Source: Candidatus Poseidonia sp.
Lineage (GTDB): Archaea > Thermoplasmatota > Poseidoniia > Poseidoniales > Poseidoniaceae
Direction of reading: 5' to 3'
NCBI GenBank assembly: GCA_022426155.1
Contig: JAKMEE010000040.1
Location: forward strand, 1 to 32,824
DNA: 32,824 nt
Of this stretch, positions 25,524 through 32,824 are shown in pieces. How positions within the stretch are numbered: the stretch's first letter is position 1; each line of letters begins with the position of its first letter. A program made the translations under genes and the position numbers. Under the pieces are notes generated by a model that saw only the letters and a list, made by a program, of their open reading frames with translations, searched no databases and was not told the DNA's origin.

Positions 25524-26159
25524 ATGGCAGAAGAATACGAATCAATGACCGTTGCGCAACTCAAGGAATTGCTCAAAGAGCAAGGCCTTCCAGTTACCGG
25601 AAAGAAAGCAGACCTTGTCGCTCGCCTTGTCGAAGCATCAGGTGAAACAACTGAACCAGAGATGGAAGACGTTGAAGCACCTTCTGAAGAAGCAGGAGAT
25701 TCCTGGGACGATGAAGACTGGGATGACGAAGAAGAAGCTGTTTACGTGGTGAAGCAAAAGCCAGTACTTGGTGAAGAAATCAAGGAAGCACTTGCGCTTC
25801 GTGCAGCACAGAAGGAGAAAACACCGTCGTTCCGCAGAACCGAATGGTTCCGCTACAAGCGTCTGTCTCACTCAGGATGGCGAGCTCCTCACGGAATGGA
25901 CAACAAACAACGCCGGAATTACAAGTACCGAGGTTCCCTCGTTCGTATCGGACACGGCAAAGTTGCCGCTGCTCGTTACCTCCACCCATCTGGATTCCGC
26001 GAAGTCATGGTCCACAACGCCTCTGACCTCGAAACGATCGACCCCGAGACCCAAGCAGCCCGTGTTGGCGCAACTGTCGGCGGTCGTAAGCGAGAACACA
26101 TTTACTCACGAGCCGATGAACTCGGTATTCGTGTGCTCAACCGAAGGAGGGATGTCTGA
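25524..26159 (+). CDS. rpl32e: 50S ribosomal protein L32e with N-terminal SAP-like domain
   Basis: A 211-residue protein. The C-terminal ~115 residues are a standard eL32 (SFRRTEWFRYKRLSHSGWRA, GMDNKQRRNYKYRG, RVGATVGGRKREHIYSRADE). The first ~45 residues read MTVAQLKELLKEQGLPVTGK and KADLVARLVEA, the two-helix SAP pattern known from DNA- and RNA-binding proteins. An acidic linker (about residues 46-75, rich in Glu, Asp and Trp) follows. The frame is open upstream from 25449 only as overlap with L6; AAGGAGTGATTGAA fixes ATG 25524. It shares one base (TGATG) with L19e. Confidence 0.94.
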   Translation: MAEEYESMTVAQLKELLKEQGLPVTGKKADLVARLVEASGETTEPEMEDVEAPSEEAGDSWDDEDWDDEEEAVYVVKQKPVLGEEIKEALALRAAQKEKTPSFRRTEWFRYKRLSHSGWRAPHGMDNKQRRNYKYRGSLVRIGHGKVAAARYLHPSGFREVMVHNASDLETIDPETQAARVGATVGGRKREHIYSRADELGIRVLNRRRDV

Positions 26160-26620
26160 TGCAAATCACCAATCAAAAGCGCCTCGCTGCTCGACTGCTC
26201 GGATGTGGAGTGAACCGTGTTTGGATTCACCCTTCATTCGTTGACCAAGTGGCAGCAGCCGTTCAAACCGATGATATTCGTGAATTCATTGAAGAAGGCT
26301 GGATTAAAGCCAAGCCCGTCAAAGGAACTTCTCGTGTTCGCGCCCGCGCCCGCCTTGAGCAGAAGCGCAAGGGTCGACGTAAGGGACAGGGTACTCGTGC
26401 TGGTACTGCCAACGCTCGTAACCCACGAAAGAACCGTTGGATGCGAACCATTCGAAGTCAACGACGTGTCTTGAAGTCATTCCGTGAGGATGACACCATC
26501 ACCCCTGGCCAATACCGCCGGTATTACTTGAAGGCCAAAGGGGGCTCATACCGTTCCATCGCCCACATGCGTTCACAAATGACGCTTGAAGGCGTGACCT
26601 TTGCCGGAGGTGATGAGTGA
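26159..26620 (+). CDS. rpl19e: 50S ribosomal protein L19e
   Basis: A 153-residue eL19. Landmarks are LAARLLGCGVNRVWIHPSF, IEEGWIKAKPVKGTSRVRAR and the basic KRKGRRKGQGTRAGTANARN, then WMRTIRSQRRVLKSFRED and YYLKAKGGSYRSIAHM. It is a mostly helical protein near the tunnel exit that also bridges the two subunits. GAAGGAGGGATGTC is its ribosome binding site inside the L32e end. Confidence 0.97.
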   Translation: MQITNQKRLAARLLGCGVNRVWIHPSFVDQVAAAVQTDDIREFIEEGWIKAKPVKGTSRVRARARLEQKRKGRRKGQGTRAGTANARNPRKNRWMRTIRSQRRVLKSFREDDTITPGQYRRYYLKAKGGSYRSIAHMRSQMTLEGVTFAGGDE

Positions 26621-27129
26621 TGGCAGGAAATAACCGCCGCTCTATCTTCCGCCGACGAAAGGCTGGATTGACCGATTACCGTCGCCGCCTCAAACTCCTT
26701 CGAGGCCGCAAGCCTCGGGCCGTTGTTCGTGTGTCCAACACCCGTACAACCTGTCAATTGGTGACTTGGGCTGCCGATGGTGATCTCGTGAACATCAACG
26801 TGACTGGCTCGGATTTGGTCAAGAAGTACGGATGGCCAAACGAACAATCTCAGAAGTCAGTTCCTGCTTCGTATCTCGTCGGCTTTGCTATGGGCAAAGC
26901 AGCTATCGCTGCTGGCTCTAACGAAGCTGTCCTCGACATCGGACTCTCAGCCAACACTCGTGGTGGCCGTGTTTATGCGGCACTCAAGGGCATGGTTGAT
27001 GCAGGACTTGACATTCCACACAGCGATGACGTATTTCCCGATGATGGGCGCCTCTCCGGTGAACACATCGGTGATTCCGTGTCTGATGCTGTTGAATCAA
27101 CAAAGAATTCCATTGAGGGGGCATACTGA
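26620..27129 (+). CDS. rpl18: 50S ribosomal protein L18
   Basis: A 169-residue uL18 that binds 5S rRNA together with L5. GGAGGTGATGAGTG upstream is a nearly full match to the anti-Shine-Dalgarno, and ATG 26620 overlaps the L19e stop by one base; GTG 26617 is therefore not used. Typical strings are FRRRKAGLTDYRRRLKLLRG, RAVVRVSNTRTTCQLV, ASYLVGFAMGKAAIAAGSNE and VLDIGLSANTRGGRVYAALK. Confidence 0.97.
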   Translation: MAGNNRRSIFRRRKAGLTDYRRRLKLLRGRKPRAVVRVSNTRTTCQLVTWAADGDLVNINVTGSDLVKKYGWPNEQSQKSVPASYLVGFAMGKAAIAAGSNEAVLDIGLSANTRGGRVYAALKGMVDAGLDIPHSDDVFPDDGRLSGEHIGDSVSDAVESTKNSIEGAY

Positions 27130-27899
27130 TGACTGAAGAAGAAATTACATTGACCATGGCACCAGGTTTGATGAAAGCCTACGCTCCAGATGAAATGGAG
27201 GAAACTCCAGACCCTCGTCGCCGACGAAAGAATCAGGACGATCCAATCGCTGCTCTCCGCAAGTGGGAGCCTCGCACTCGTTTGGGAGCCGCTGTTATGG
27301 CAGGACAAATCATCACCTACGAAGCAGCCATTGCTTCTGGCCTTCCTATTCGTGAAGTCCAAATCGTTGATGCTTTGATTCCAGACTTGGAAGATGAAGT
27401 TATTTCAGTGAACATGGTTCAACGCATGACTGACAGTGGCCGACGTGTTCGATTCAATGTCATGGCATGTGTCGGAAACCGTGATGGCTATGTCGGACTC
27501 GGCATGGCCAAGGCCAAGGAAGTCGCAACCGCTATCCGCAAAGCCATCACTGCTGCAAAATTGAACCTCATTGCAGTGCAACGTGGAAACGGTTCCTGGG
27601 AATCTTCTCCCGGGCCTGGCAAGACAGTTCCGTTCAAGGTGAACGGCCGTGCTGCTTCTACTCGTGTGACACTCATGCCCGCAGCAAAGGGTAAGGGATT
27701 GGTCATTGGTGAAACAGGAAAGCGTGTATTGGAACTCGCTGGTGTTGAAGACGTTCTTTCCCGAACAAAGGGACAAACACGTACCACCATCAATTACGCA
27801 GCTGCAACATTCAACGCTCTGCAGAACATCAATACAACGCGTATCTCGAACACCCAACGTGAGACTCTTTACATCCACAAAGGGAGGAAATTTGAATGA
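27129..27899 (+). CDS. rps5: 30S ribosomal protein S5
   Basis: A 256-residue uS5, somewhat longer than many archaeal forms because of a ~45-residue N-terminal segment with PDPRRRRKNQDD. The double-stranded-RNA-binding domain has DSGRRVRFNVMACVGNRDGY, VGLGMAKAKEVATAIRKAI and the second domain VTLMPAAKGKGLVIGETGKR. It is located at the mRNA entry site and affects decoding accuracy. TGATG overlap with L18; it overlaps L30 by four bases. Confidence 0.97.
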   Translation: MTEEEITLTMAPGLMKAYAPDEMEETPDPRRRRKNQDDPIAALRKWEPRTRLGAAVMAGQIITYEAAIASGLPIREVQIVDALIPDLEDEVISVNMVQRMTDSGRRVRFNVMACVGNRDGYVGLGMAKAKEVATAIRKAITAAKLNLIAVQRGNGSWESSPGPGKTVPFKVNGRAASTRVTLMPAAKGKGLVIGETGKRVLELAGVEDVLSRTKGQTRTTINYAAATFNALQNINTTRISNTQRETLYIHKGRKFE

Positions 27900-28366
27900 G
27901 TATTATTGTTGTTAGAGCACGTAGCGATGTCAAAGTTGAGCGATCAATTCGTGAAACGATGGGTCACATGAATTTGACCCGCGTTAATCACGCAGTCATC
28001 ATTCCAGACAACCCACAATACCGTGGTATGCTTCAGAAGGCTAAGGACTACATCACCTGGGGTGCTGCTGACATTGCCATCGTTGAACAAATGTTGAGCG
28101 AGCGAGGCCGAATGATTGGAAACGCTCCGTTGACCGACGCCATCGTCGCAGAAAACACAGATTGCAAGAATATCGCAGAGTTTGCAAAGGCCATCGTGGC
28201 TGGCGAAGCTCAAGTGAAGGACATTCCTGACTTGAAGCGTGTCTTCCGCCTTCACCCTCCTCGAGGGACAAAAGGCTGGGGCGGCATCAAGCGAAGTTAC
28301 GTCGTGGGTGGGGCACTTGGCTCCCGAGGCGATGAAATTGGTGCGCTCGTTGAGCGAATGATTTGA
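27896..28366 (+). CDS. rpl30: 50S ribosomal protein L30
   Basis: A 156-residue uL30, the long archaeal/eukaryotic (L7e-like) form. It shows IIVVRARSDVKVERSIRETM, LTRVNHAVIIPDNPQYRGML and the C-terminal VFRLHPPRGTKGWGGIKRSY. It binds 23S rRNA near the 5S rRNA. AGGGAGGAAATTTG at the end of S5 is the ribosome binding site. Its stop forms part of the site in front of L15. Confidence 0.97.
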   Translation: MSIIVVRARSDVKVERSIRETMGHMNLTRVNHAVIIPDNPQYRGMLQKAKDYITWGAADIAIVEQMLSERGRMIGNAPLTDAIVAENTDCKNIAEFAKAIVAGEAQVKDIPDLKRVFRLHPPRGTKGWGGIKRSYVVGGALGSRGDEIGALVERMI

Positions 28367-28375
28367 GGTGATATG

Positions 28376-28798
28376 ATGGGAACAAAGGCAAACAAGCATC
28401 GTGGACGTAACCGTTACCACGGTCGTGGAAAGAAAGCAGGCCGTGGCGCAGGAAAGCGTGGTGGCCGTGGAAACGCTGGTATGAACAAGCATCGTGTCAT
28501 GACTCGAATCAAGTACATGCCCAACCATTGGGGTATGCACGGATTCAACCGTCACCCAACACTTCGAACCGTCTATGTAACAGCCAATGTTAGTCAACTT
28601 GAGGAAATCGCTAAGGGCGAGTCCAAAGTCGACTTGACTGCTATGGGTATTGACAAGCTTCTGGGAAGCGGACAAATTCGCTCCGCTATCACCGTGGTCG
28701 TTGAGCATGCAAGTGCAAGAGCCATGGAGAAGGTCGAAGCCGCTGGCGGATCCATTGAGATGGACGATGACGACTGGGGCGACGAAGACGAAGCGTGA
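28376..28798 (+). CDS. rpl15: 50S ribosomal protein L15
   Basis: A 140-residue uL15. TGAGGTGATATG lines up with the TGAGGTGATATC element before L23 and L2, so the second ATG (28376) is chosen over 28373. The Gly/Arg-rich N-terminus GRNRYHGRGKKAGRGAGKRG runs through rRNA, and the C-terminal domain has IDKLLGSGQIRSAITVVVEH. The acidic end (DDDDWGDEDEA) is notable. It is a late large-subunit assembly protein. A 47-base gap separates it from SecY. Confidence 0.96.
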   Translation: MGTKANKHRGRNRYHGRGKKAGRGAGKRGGRGNAGMNKHRVMTRIKYMPNHWGMHGFNRHPTLRTVYVTANVSQLEEIAKGESKVDLTAMGIDKLLGSGQIRSAITVVVEHASARAMEKVEAAGGSIEMDDDDWGDEDEA

Positions 28799-28845
28799 AC
28801 TCCAAGAACTCTGAATGATACGGCAACTTACCGGATGTGACGATA

Positions 28846-30777
28846 ATGAAACACAAAAAAATTCCTTGGGCAATCGCACTGACTGGTGCATTGTATTATG
28901 GATTGCTCATTTATTGGCAACTTGATGAACTTGAAGCTGGTGGCCGAGCTGAAGATGCTGCCATTTTCGGACTTCTCTTCTCGTTTGCTTACCTTGCATA
29001 CACTATGCTTTGTTTCCAGAAGGACCTTCCTGCTGGACTCAAGGACATGCCCTTTATTGGGCGTTATGGTAAACTGACTGGTTGGTTAGCTTTTGTCTTC
29101 ACCGCCGTTTGGTATGTCCGTCCTGATGCGTGGGGTGGCTATGATGAAGGCGTTGGTTTCTTCCTCGTAGGGATTATTCTGCTCGGATTTGGTGCTTCTG
29201 CTATCCTCACATGTTTCATGTGGGAAGGCGACAAGAGCAGCCGATTGTACGCCCTCAGCCGCTTCGTCGATGTGTATCCTACCATTACCAAGCCTGAGCG
29301 ACACGTTCGCTTTAATGAGAAGATGTGGACGACAACCTTCGTTCTCATCATTTACTTCGCTATGACCAACGTGATGTTGTTCGGTCTTTCTGGGCAAGCC
29401 CTTGACCTGTTCAGTGGATTCCGCTCCATCATGGCTGGTGCCTCAGGTACCATCATGCATTTGGGAATCGGACCAATCGTTACGGGCTCCATTATCATGC
29501 AATTGTTCGCAGGTGCGAAGATCATCCGTCTTGACCTTGGAGATTCTGAAGACAAGGCCATGTACCAAGGTGTTCAGAAGTTGCTTGTTTTAATCATGAT
29601 TCCAATTGAATCCATTCCTCAGACGTATGGATTCCTTGACCCGAGTGAGTGGCTCATTGACGCCTACGGACTTGGTTGGGCAAACTTCGTGATTGTCGCT
29701 CAACTCTTTGCGGGCTCTTACCTCGTATTCCTGTTGGACGAATTGGTCAGCAAATGGGGTATAGGATCCGGTATTTCGCTGTTCATTGCTGCTGGTGTGG
29801 CTCAATCCACCTTCGTGGGTACACTTTCACCTCTCGCTGCCACTTCTGGCCAACCTTACTCAATGCAAAATCCACCTTCTGGAACCTTGCCGATGATTTT
29901 CTATATGTTCCGTGAAGCGACGAATTATGAAATGATTCAATCTAACGGGTTCGAAACAATTCTCTTGACTCACGTGAACCCAGTGGCAGCTCTTGTCTCC
30001 TCGATCATTGTGTTCCTTGTCGTCGCCTACGCAGAATCCAGTAAACTCGAATTGCCACTCACTCACGGAAAGGTTCGTGGGCACCGTGGAAAGTATCCGA
30101 TTCGCTTGGTCTATGCATCGAACATTCCTGTGATTTTGATGGCTGCACTTCTGGCCAACATCAACATGTTCACCTTATTGTTCTGGAGCCATCCGACGCT
30201 GAGTGAAACCCCGCTCTTAGGTCAAAACGGGTGGATGTCCATGTCGGCCTTTATTGGAACCTATGAACCCGGTCAAACAACAGCCTCAGGTGGTTTCGCC
30301 TGGTATGCGAGTATGGTCAACGGCGTGAACGATTGGCTGATACCCCTACTGGATCAATCAGGTGATATATTCGGGCATTCGTTGACTCAAATCATGATGC
30401 ACGTTGTGTTCTATGTTGTTCTTATGACCGTCGGTTCGATGGTCTTCGCGAAATTCTGGATTGATACAACCAACATGGGTACCAAGGACGTTGCAAAGCA
30501 AATTGAGCGTACTGGTATGCAGATTCCAGGTTTCCGTAAGAATCCCAAGGTCCTTGAAAAGATTCTCGAAAATTACATCCCACCAGTGACGTACTTCTCA
30601 GGTGCTTTCGTTGGTCTCTTGGCAGCAGGAGCGGATCTTCTCGGTACGGTCGGTAATGCCTCTGGAACGGGGTTGTTGCTTGCGGTTGGTATCATTCTGA
30701 GGACCTATGAACAAATCCAAAAGGAACAAGCCATGGAAATGCACCCGATGATACGTCAATTCTTTGGTGCCGAGTGA
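28846..30777 (+). CDS. secY: protein translocase subunit SecY with N-terminal four-helix extension
   Basis: A 643-residue SecY, about 150-200 residues longer than usual. The canonical ten-helix channel begins near residue 139 (RFVDVYPTITKPERHVRFNE, then TM1 at 161-182). The plug and second helix follow at about 190-222 (IMAGASGTIMHLGIGPIVTG), and later parts include DELVSKWGIGSGISLFIAAG and LPLTHGKVRGHRGKYPIRLV, the cytoplasmic loop that contacts the ribosome. Ahead of it are four extra hydrophobic segments (about 6-24, 38-57, 76-92 and 103-124). SecY forms the membrane channel with SecE for export, for example of the surface proteins upstream in this window. ATG 28846 is chosen after GGATGTGACGATA; GTG 28837 is an in-frame alternative. 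Confidence 0.95.
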   Translation: MKHKKIPWAIALTGALYYGLLIYWQLDELEAGGRAEDAAIFGLLFSFAYLAYTMLCFQKDLPAGLKDMPFIGRYGKLTGWLAFVFTAVWYVRPDAWGGYDEGVGFFLVGIILLGFGASAILTCFMWEGDKSSRLYALSRFVDVYPTITKPERHVRFNEKMWTTTFVLIIYFAMTNVMLFGLSGQALDLFSGFRSIMAGASGTIMHLGIGPIVTGSIIMQLFAGAKIIRLDLGDSEDKAMYQGVQKLLVLIMIPIESIPQTYGFLDPSEWLIDAYGLGWANFVIVAQLFAGSYLVFLLDELVSKWGIGSGISLFIAAGVAQSTFVGTLSPLAATSGQPYSMQNPPSGTLPMIFYMFREATNYEMIQSNGFETILLTHVNPVAALVSSIIVFLVVAYAESSKLELPLTHGKVRGHRGKYPIRLVYASNIPVILMAALLANINMFTLLFWSHPTLSETPLLGQNGWMSMSAFIGTYEPGQTTASGGFAWYASMVNGVNDWLIPLLDQSGDIFGHSLTQIMMHVVFYVVLMTVGSMVFAKFWIDTTNMGTKDVAKQIERTGMQIPGFRKNPKVLEKILENYIPPVTYFSGAFVGLLAAGADLLGTVGNASGTGLLLAVGIILRTYEQIQKEQAMEMHPMIRQFFGAE

Positions 30778-30811
30778 TATCCTCATAAGGTATCTCTAGG
30801 GGCATTATTCC

Positions 30812-32353
30812 ATGATTCGCTTCCGCCCACCGTCTACACCCTTACTTTGGATTGACGATATTGAGGATTTAAGTTTGAGAAAGGACGGTGAAGTCCTTAT
30901 TCTCAAGAATACTTCTCGTTCCATAGGAAATGCTCTCTTTCACTTGCCTTTTTTTCTTGTTGGCTTTGCAATCATTACGGGGGCACTTCTTTTCAGCGCT
31001 TATGGCGTCTTTGTTTCGGTTTTGAACGATTCAGTTTGCGACCCTATTTTTGAACAAGAAGTCCAATTAAGCCACAGTGAGACTATTTATTGCGAGTCAA
31101 AAGATTCTGGAGGCGGTACTCGTTTTTCAATCACATCGGTTGAAGTGGCTGACCAGCACTTCAAATACACCATGGCTTATGACCAAGATGAACCCGTGAT
31201 AGAGGAATTCCGTTGGTCAGAGGACAACGGTATTTTGGCTATCGGTAGAGTTGAATATTACGAAGAAGAGGACGATAGATACTACTCCTGTGGCCTCTAC
31301 AAAAAAGAGTCAACATTAGGTCAGAATTGGACGTTACAAGAGCTCACAGTTAGCGATTATTGGTACGCTATGCCAAGTTGGTGCCGAGATAGCGCAAGCT
31401 CGACTGAGAACCTTACTTATGCTTCTGCTGAAGGTCCTTTGTTTGAAGGCGAATACTTGTATAATATACATGAAGGTGATTTTGGAGAGGTCTCCATGGA
31501 GAGATATACCTTGACTTCATTGGATTACCGGTACGTGTATGTTCCGTATACGGATGGGCCCATCGTAATTATTATCCCAGCAATCTTTGGTGTGATCTTT
31601 GGCTCTTTTTTCCTCAGTGCCGGTGATGTTAGAAAGATGAATCTCCGATTGAATCCTTCTGCTCAAACCATCAGTGTTCGTAAAACATTTGGCGGCACCC
31701 GTCTTAGTGGTTGGACGTGGAAAAATATAGATTTTAATTCGATAAAGATGGTTCGTTATGAAAAAACAGTATCTCATCAAAGTGGAGGTGGAGAAGACGG
31801 GCCTATTCGCCATTGGAAAACATCTCACAAGGGGATAGAAGTCTCAATTTCTGATGGGAATAAATCAGTAAAGGTTTTGTTTTTAGAGCACGGAAATGAG
31901 TTTGATATTTTCGATTCAATATTGGAAACTCTCTGTAGTTCACTCGGCGTTGAGATGCCTGAAATCAAAGACAATATGAGGTCGAAAATGCCTTCTAAAG
32001 ACAACTATAATTCGGCTAAATTACAGGACTTCAACGTAAGGAAATGGGGCAAACATGACAGCGCAATGCTCCTGGTTGAGTGGTACAACAATCTCTCTTC
32101 TCGAGATGCAAATCTCACCGTTGAAGAAGTGATGAGATCTGCGGAACTTCAAACCTTTGAATCACAAGAAGATGCCCAGAAATTCTTGGATTATCTCATC
32201 TCTCTTTTGAATGAAGAAATGGGTTTAGAGGCGATTGAAATTTCGCCGACGAACATTGATTCTAATGACAATACGATGGTGGAAGAAAATTCTGCTGAAC
32301 AAGACGGCGCGTCGCAAAGTCAAACCTCTGAAGCCTTCTGGAATGACCCCTAA
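30812..32353 (+). CDS. two-helix membrane protein with large extracytoplasmic loop, unknown function
   Basis: I do not recognise this 513-residue protein. A hydrophobic segment at about 42-70 and another at about 249-270 enclose some 180 residues of Cys-, Tyr- and acid-rich sequence (CDPIF, YCES, YYSCGLYKK, PSWCRD), possibly a disulfide-stabilised outer domain. After the second helix come about 240 cytoplasmic residues with a beta-rich stretch and a helical end, finishing in a Gln/Ser-rich tail. The segment uses more A and T than the ribosomal genes around it, consistent with low expression. The ribosome binding site is weak (AGGGGC). Its stop codon lies within a terminator hairpin. Confidence 0.75.
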   Translation: MIRFRPPSTPLLWIDDIEDLSLRKDGEVLILKNTSRSIGNALFHLPFFLVGFAIITGALLFSAYGVFVSVLNDSVCDPIFEQEVQLSHSETIYCESKDSGGGTRFSITSVEVADQHFKYTMAYDQDEPVIEEFRWSEDNGILAIGRVEYYEEEDDRYYSCGLYKKESTLGQNWTLQELTVSDYWYAMPSWCRDSASSTENLTYASAEGPLFEGEYLYNIHEGDFGEVSMERYTLTSLDYRYVYVPYTDGPIVIIIPAIFGVIFGSFFLSAGDVRKMNLRLNPSAQTISVRKTFGGTRLSGWTWKNIDFNSIKMVRYEKTVSHQSGGGEDGPIRHWKTSHKGIEVSISDGNKSVKVLFLEHGNEFDIFDSILETLCSSLGVEMPEIKDNMRSKMPSKDNYNSAKLQDFNVRKWGKHDSAMLLVEWYNNLSSRDANLTVEEVMRSAELQTFESQEDAQKFLDYLISLLNEEMGLEAIEISPTNIDSNDNTMVEENSAEQDGASQSQTSEAFWNDP

Positions 32354-32383
32354 TTAAGGAAGGGTCCTCAAAGGGGTCTTTTT
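32345..32383 (+). terminator. hairpin plus T-run terminator overlapping the end of the preceding gene
   Basis: GACCCC (32345-32350) pairs with GGGGTC (32373-32378) and is directly followed by TTTTT (32379-32383). The left arm contains the last codons of the preceding gene, and the stop TAA (32351-32353) lies in the loop. Confidence 0.6.
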
Positions 32384-32705
32384 GCTTCGCAGTCTGCGTT
32401 TTTTAGTGGATTTCCTCACGGTTATCTTGATATAGGGGTTGTATGTGGCTTGGTTGCTTGCGTCGTATGGGAACGGCGTTGGCGGCTGAGTCTTCGGACA
32501 ATGACCGTCGCCATCCTCCCTGATGCAAAGCCGAAGCGATTGCGATCCCAAACAGGCCTTCACGGGTTTTGGGGTCAGGTAGGTGATCGAGATTATGACG
32601 TATTTTGTGCAAGAAGCTCAAGTGCATTATTTTCTCGCCAATTTCATTTTAGGTCAGTCATTCATTTAGAATAGCGACAAGTAGCCTAAGGATCATTACA
32701 AGAGA
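32384..32705 (+). promoter_or_regulatory. upstream and leader region of 16S rRNA
   Basis: This 322-base gap should hold the rRNA promoter. TATA-like candidates are TTGATATAGG (about 32427-32436), CATTATTTT (about 32624-32632) and TTTAGAATA (32665-32673). An inverted repeat TTAGG (32649-32653) and CCTAA (32685-32689) is present in the leader. No convincing protein gene was found; short open frames in both strands do not resemble coding sequence. Confidence 0.4.
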
Positions 32706-32824
32706 AATCTGGTTGATCCTGCCAGAGGCGACCGCTTTTGGAGTTCGATTAAGCCATGCGAGTCGAGAGTCTTAGGGACTCGGCATACTGCTCAGTAACA
32801 CGTGGATAACCTGCCCTATCGTCT
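32706..32824 (+). rRNA. 16S ribosomal RNA, 5' end (partial)
   Basis: The archaeal small-subunit start CTGGTTGATCCTGCCAG is at 32709-32725, followed by the conserved stretches TTCGATTAAGCCATGCGAGT and GCTCAGTAACACGTGGATAA. The 5' end is placed at about 32706. The gene runs off the window after about 119 bases. The early helices look most like marine group II euryarchaeal sequences, which is an impression rather than a computed placement. Confidence 0.97.

Noticed and set aside
27944-28891. Long minus-strand open frame (about 315 codons) under L30 and L15
   Set aside because: It is the antisense of certain ribosomal protein genes; its Cys/His/Ser-rich composition is typical of a shadow frame.
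32354-32627. Two short minus-strand open frames between the terminator and 16S rRNA
   Set aside because: They overlap in different frames, lack a ribosome binding site and resemble no known protein; the region is better explained as rRNA upstream sequence.
1-32824. CRISPR array, insertion sequence or prophage
   Set aside because: No regularly spaced repeats, transposase-like or phage-like genes and no terminal inverted repeats were seen.

Overview
The window looks like a chromosomal segment of an uncultivated euryarchaeon, most probably marine group II (Poseidoniales, Thermoplasmatota). The archaeal assignment is firm. The evidence is a complete archaeal-order ribosomal protein cluster (with L32e, L19e, S4e, aIF1 and RNase P component 1), a group II chaperonin, an XPF/Hef-type helicase-nuclease, a tRNA-Trp with a box C/D-like intron, Shine-Dalgarno sites of the GAGGTGAT type, and an archaeal 16S rRNA 5' end at the right edge. 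The MGII label is an inference from the look of the 16S start and of the large surface protein. No mobile element or CRISPR array was seen.

Layout. 1-126: 3' part of a split tRNA-Trp gene (intron remainder plus 3' exon). 195-8957: five plus-strand genes with short gaps: a membrane-anchored subtilisin-like protease, a class I aminotransferase, two unrecognised membrane proteins, and a large secreted, membrane-anchored surface protein. 9027-10649: thermosome subunit. 10790-13624: a tightly coupled two-gene redox-like unit, the most unusual part of the window. Its first protein is a ferredoxin-flavodoxin-SdhB fusion whose SdhB part has lost every recognisable Fe-S cysteine. Its second protein is an HdrB/SdhE-like protein in which seven of ten expected cluster cysteines are replaced. 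13625-16225 (minus): Hef-like helicase-nuclease, whose stop codon directly abuts that of the previous gene.

16226-30777: a promoter and a potentially structured leader, followed by 24 translation and secretion genes in the order L3-L4-L23-L2-S19-L22-S3-L29-aIF1-Rnp1-S17-L14-L24-S4e-L5-S14-S8-L6-L32e-L19e-L18-S5-L30-L15-SecY (25 including SecY). They are linked by overlapping stops and starts or by stop codons built into the next ribosome binding site. Three members carry unusual additions: L24 has a duplicated HGGKR unit, L32e has an N-terminal SAP-like domain, and SecY has about 150 extra N-terminal residues with four predicted membrane helices. 30812-32353: an unrecognised two-helix membrane protein ending in an intrinsic-type terminator. 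32384-32705: rRNA upstream region. 32706-32824: start of 16S rRNA.

All assignments come from reading the sequence by eye. No database search or folding program was run, and remarks about family consensus motifs are from general knowledge.
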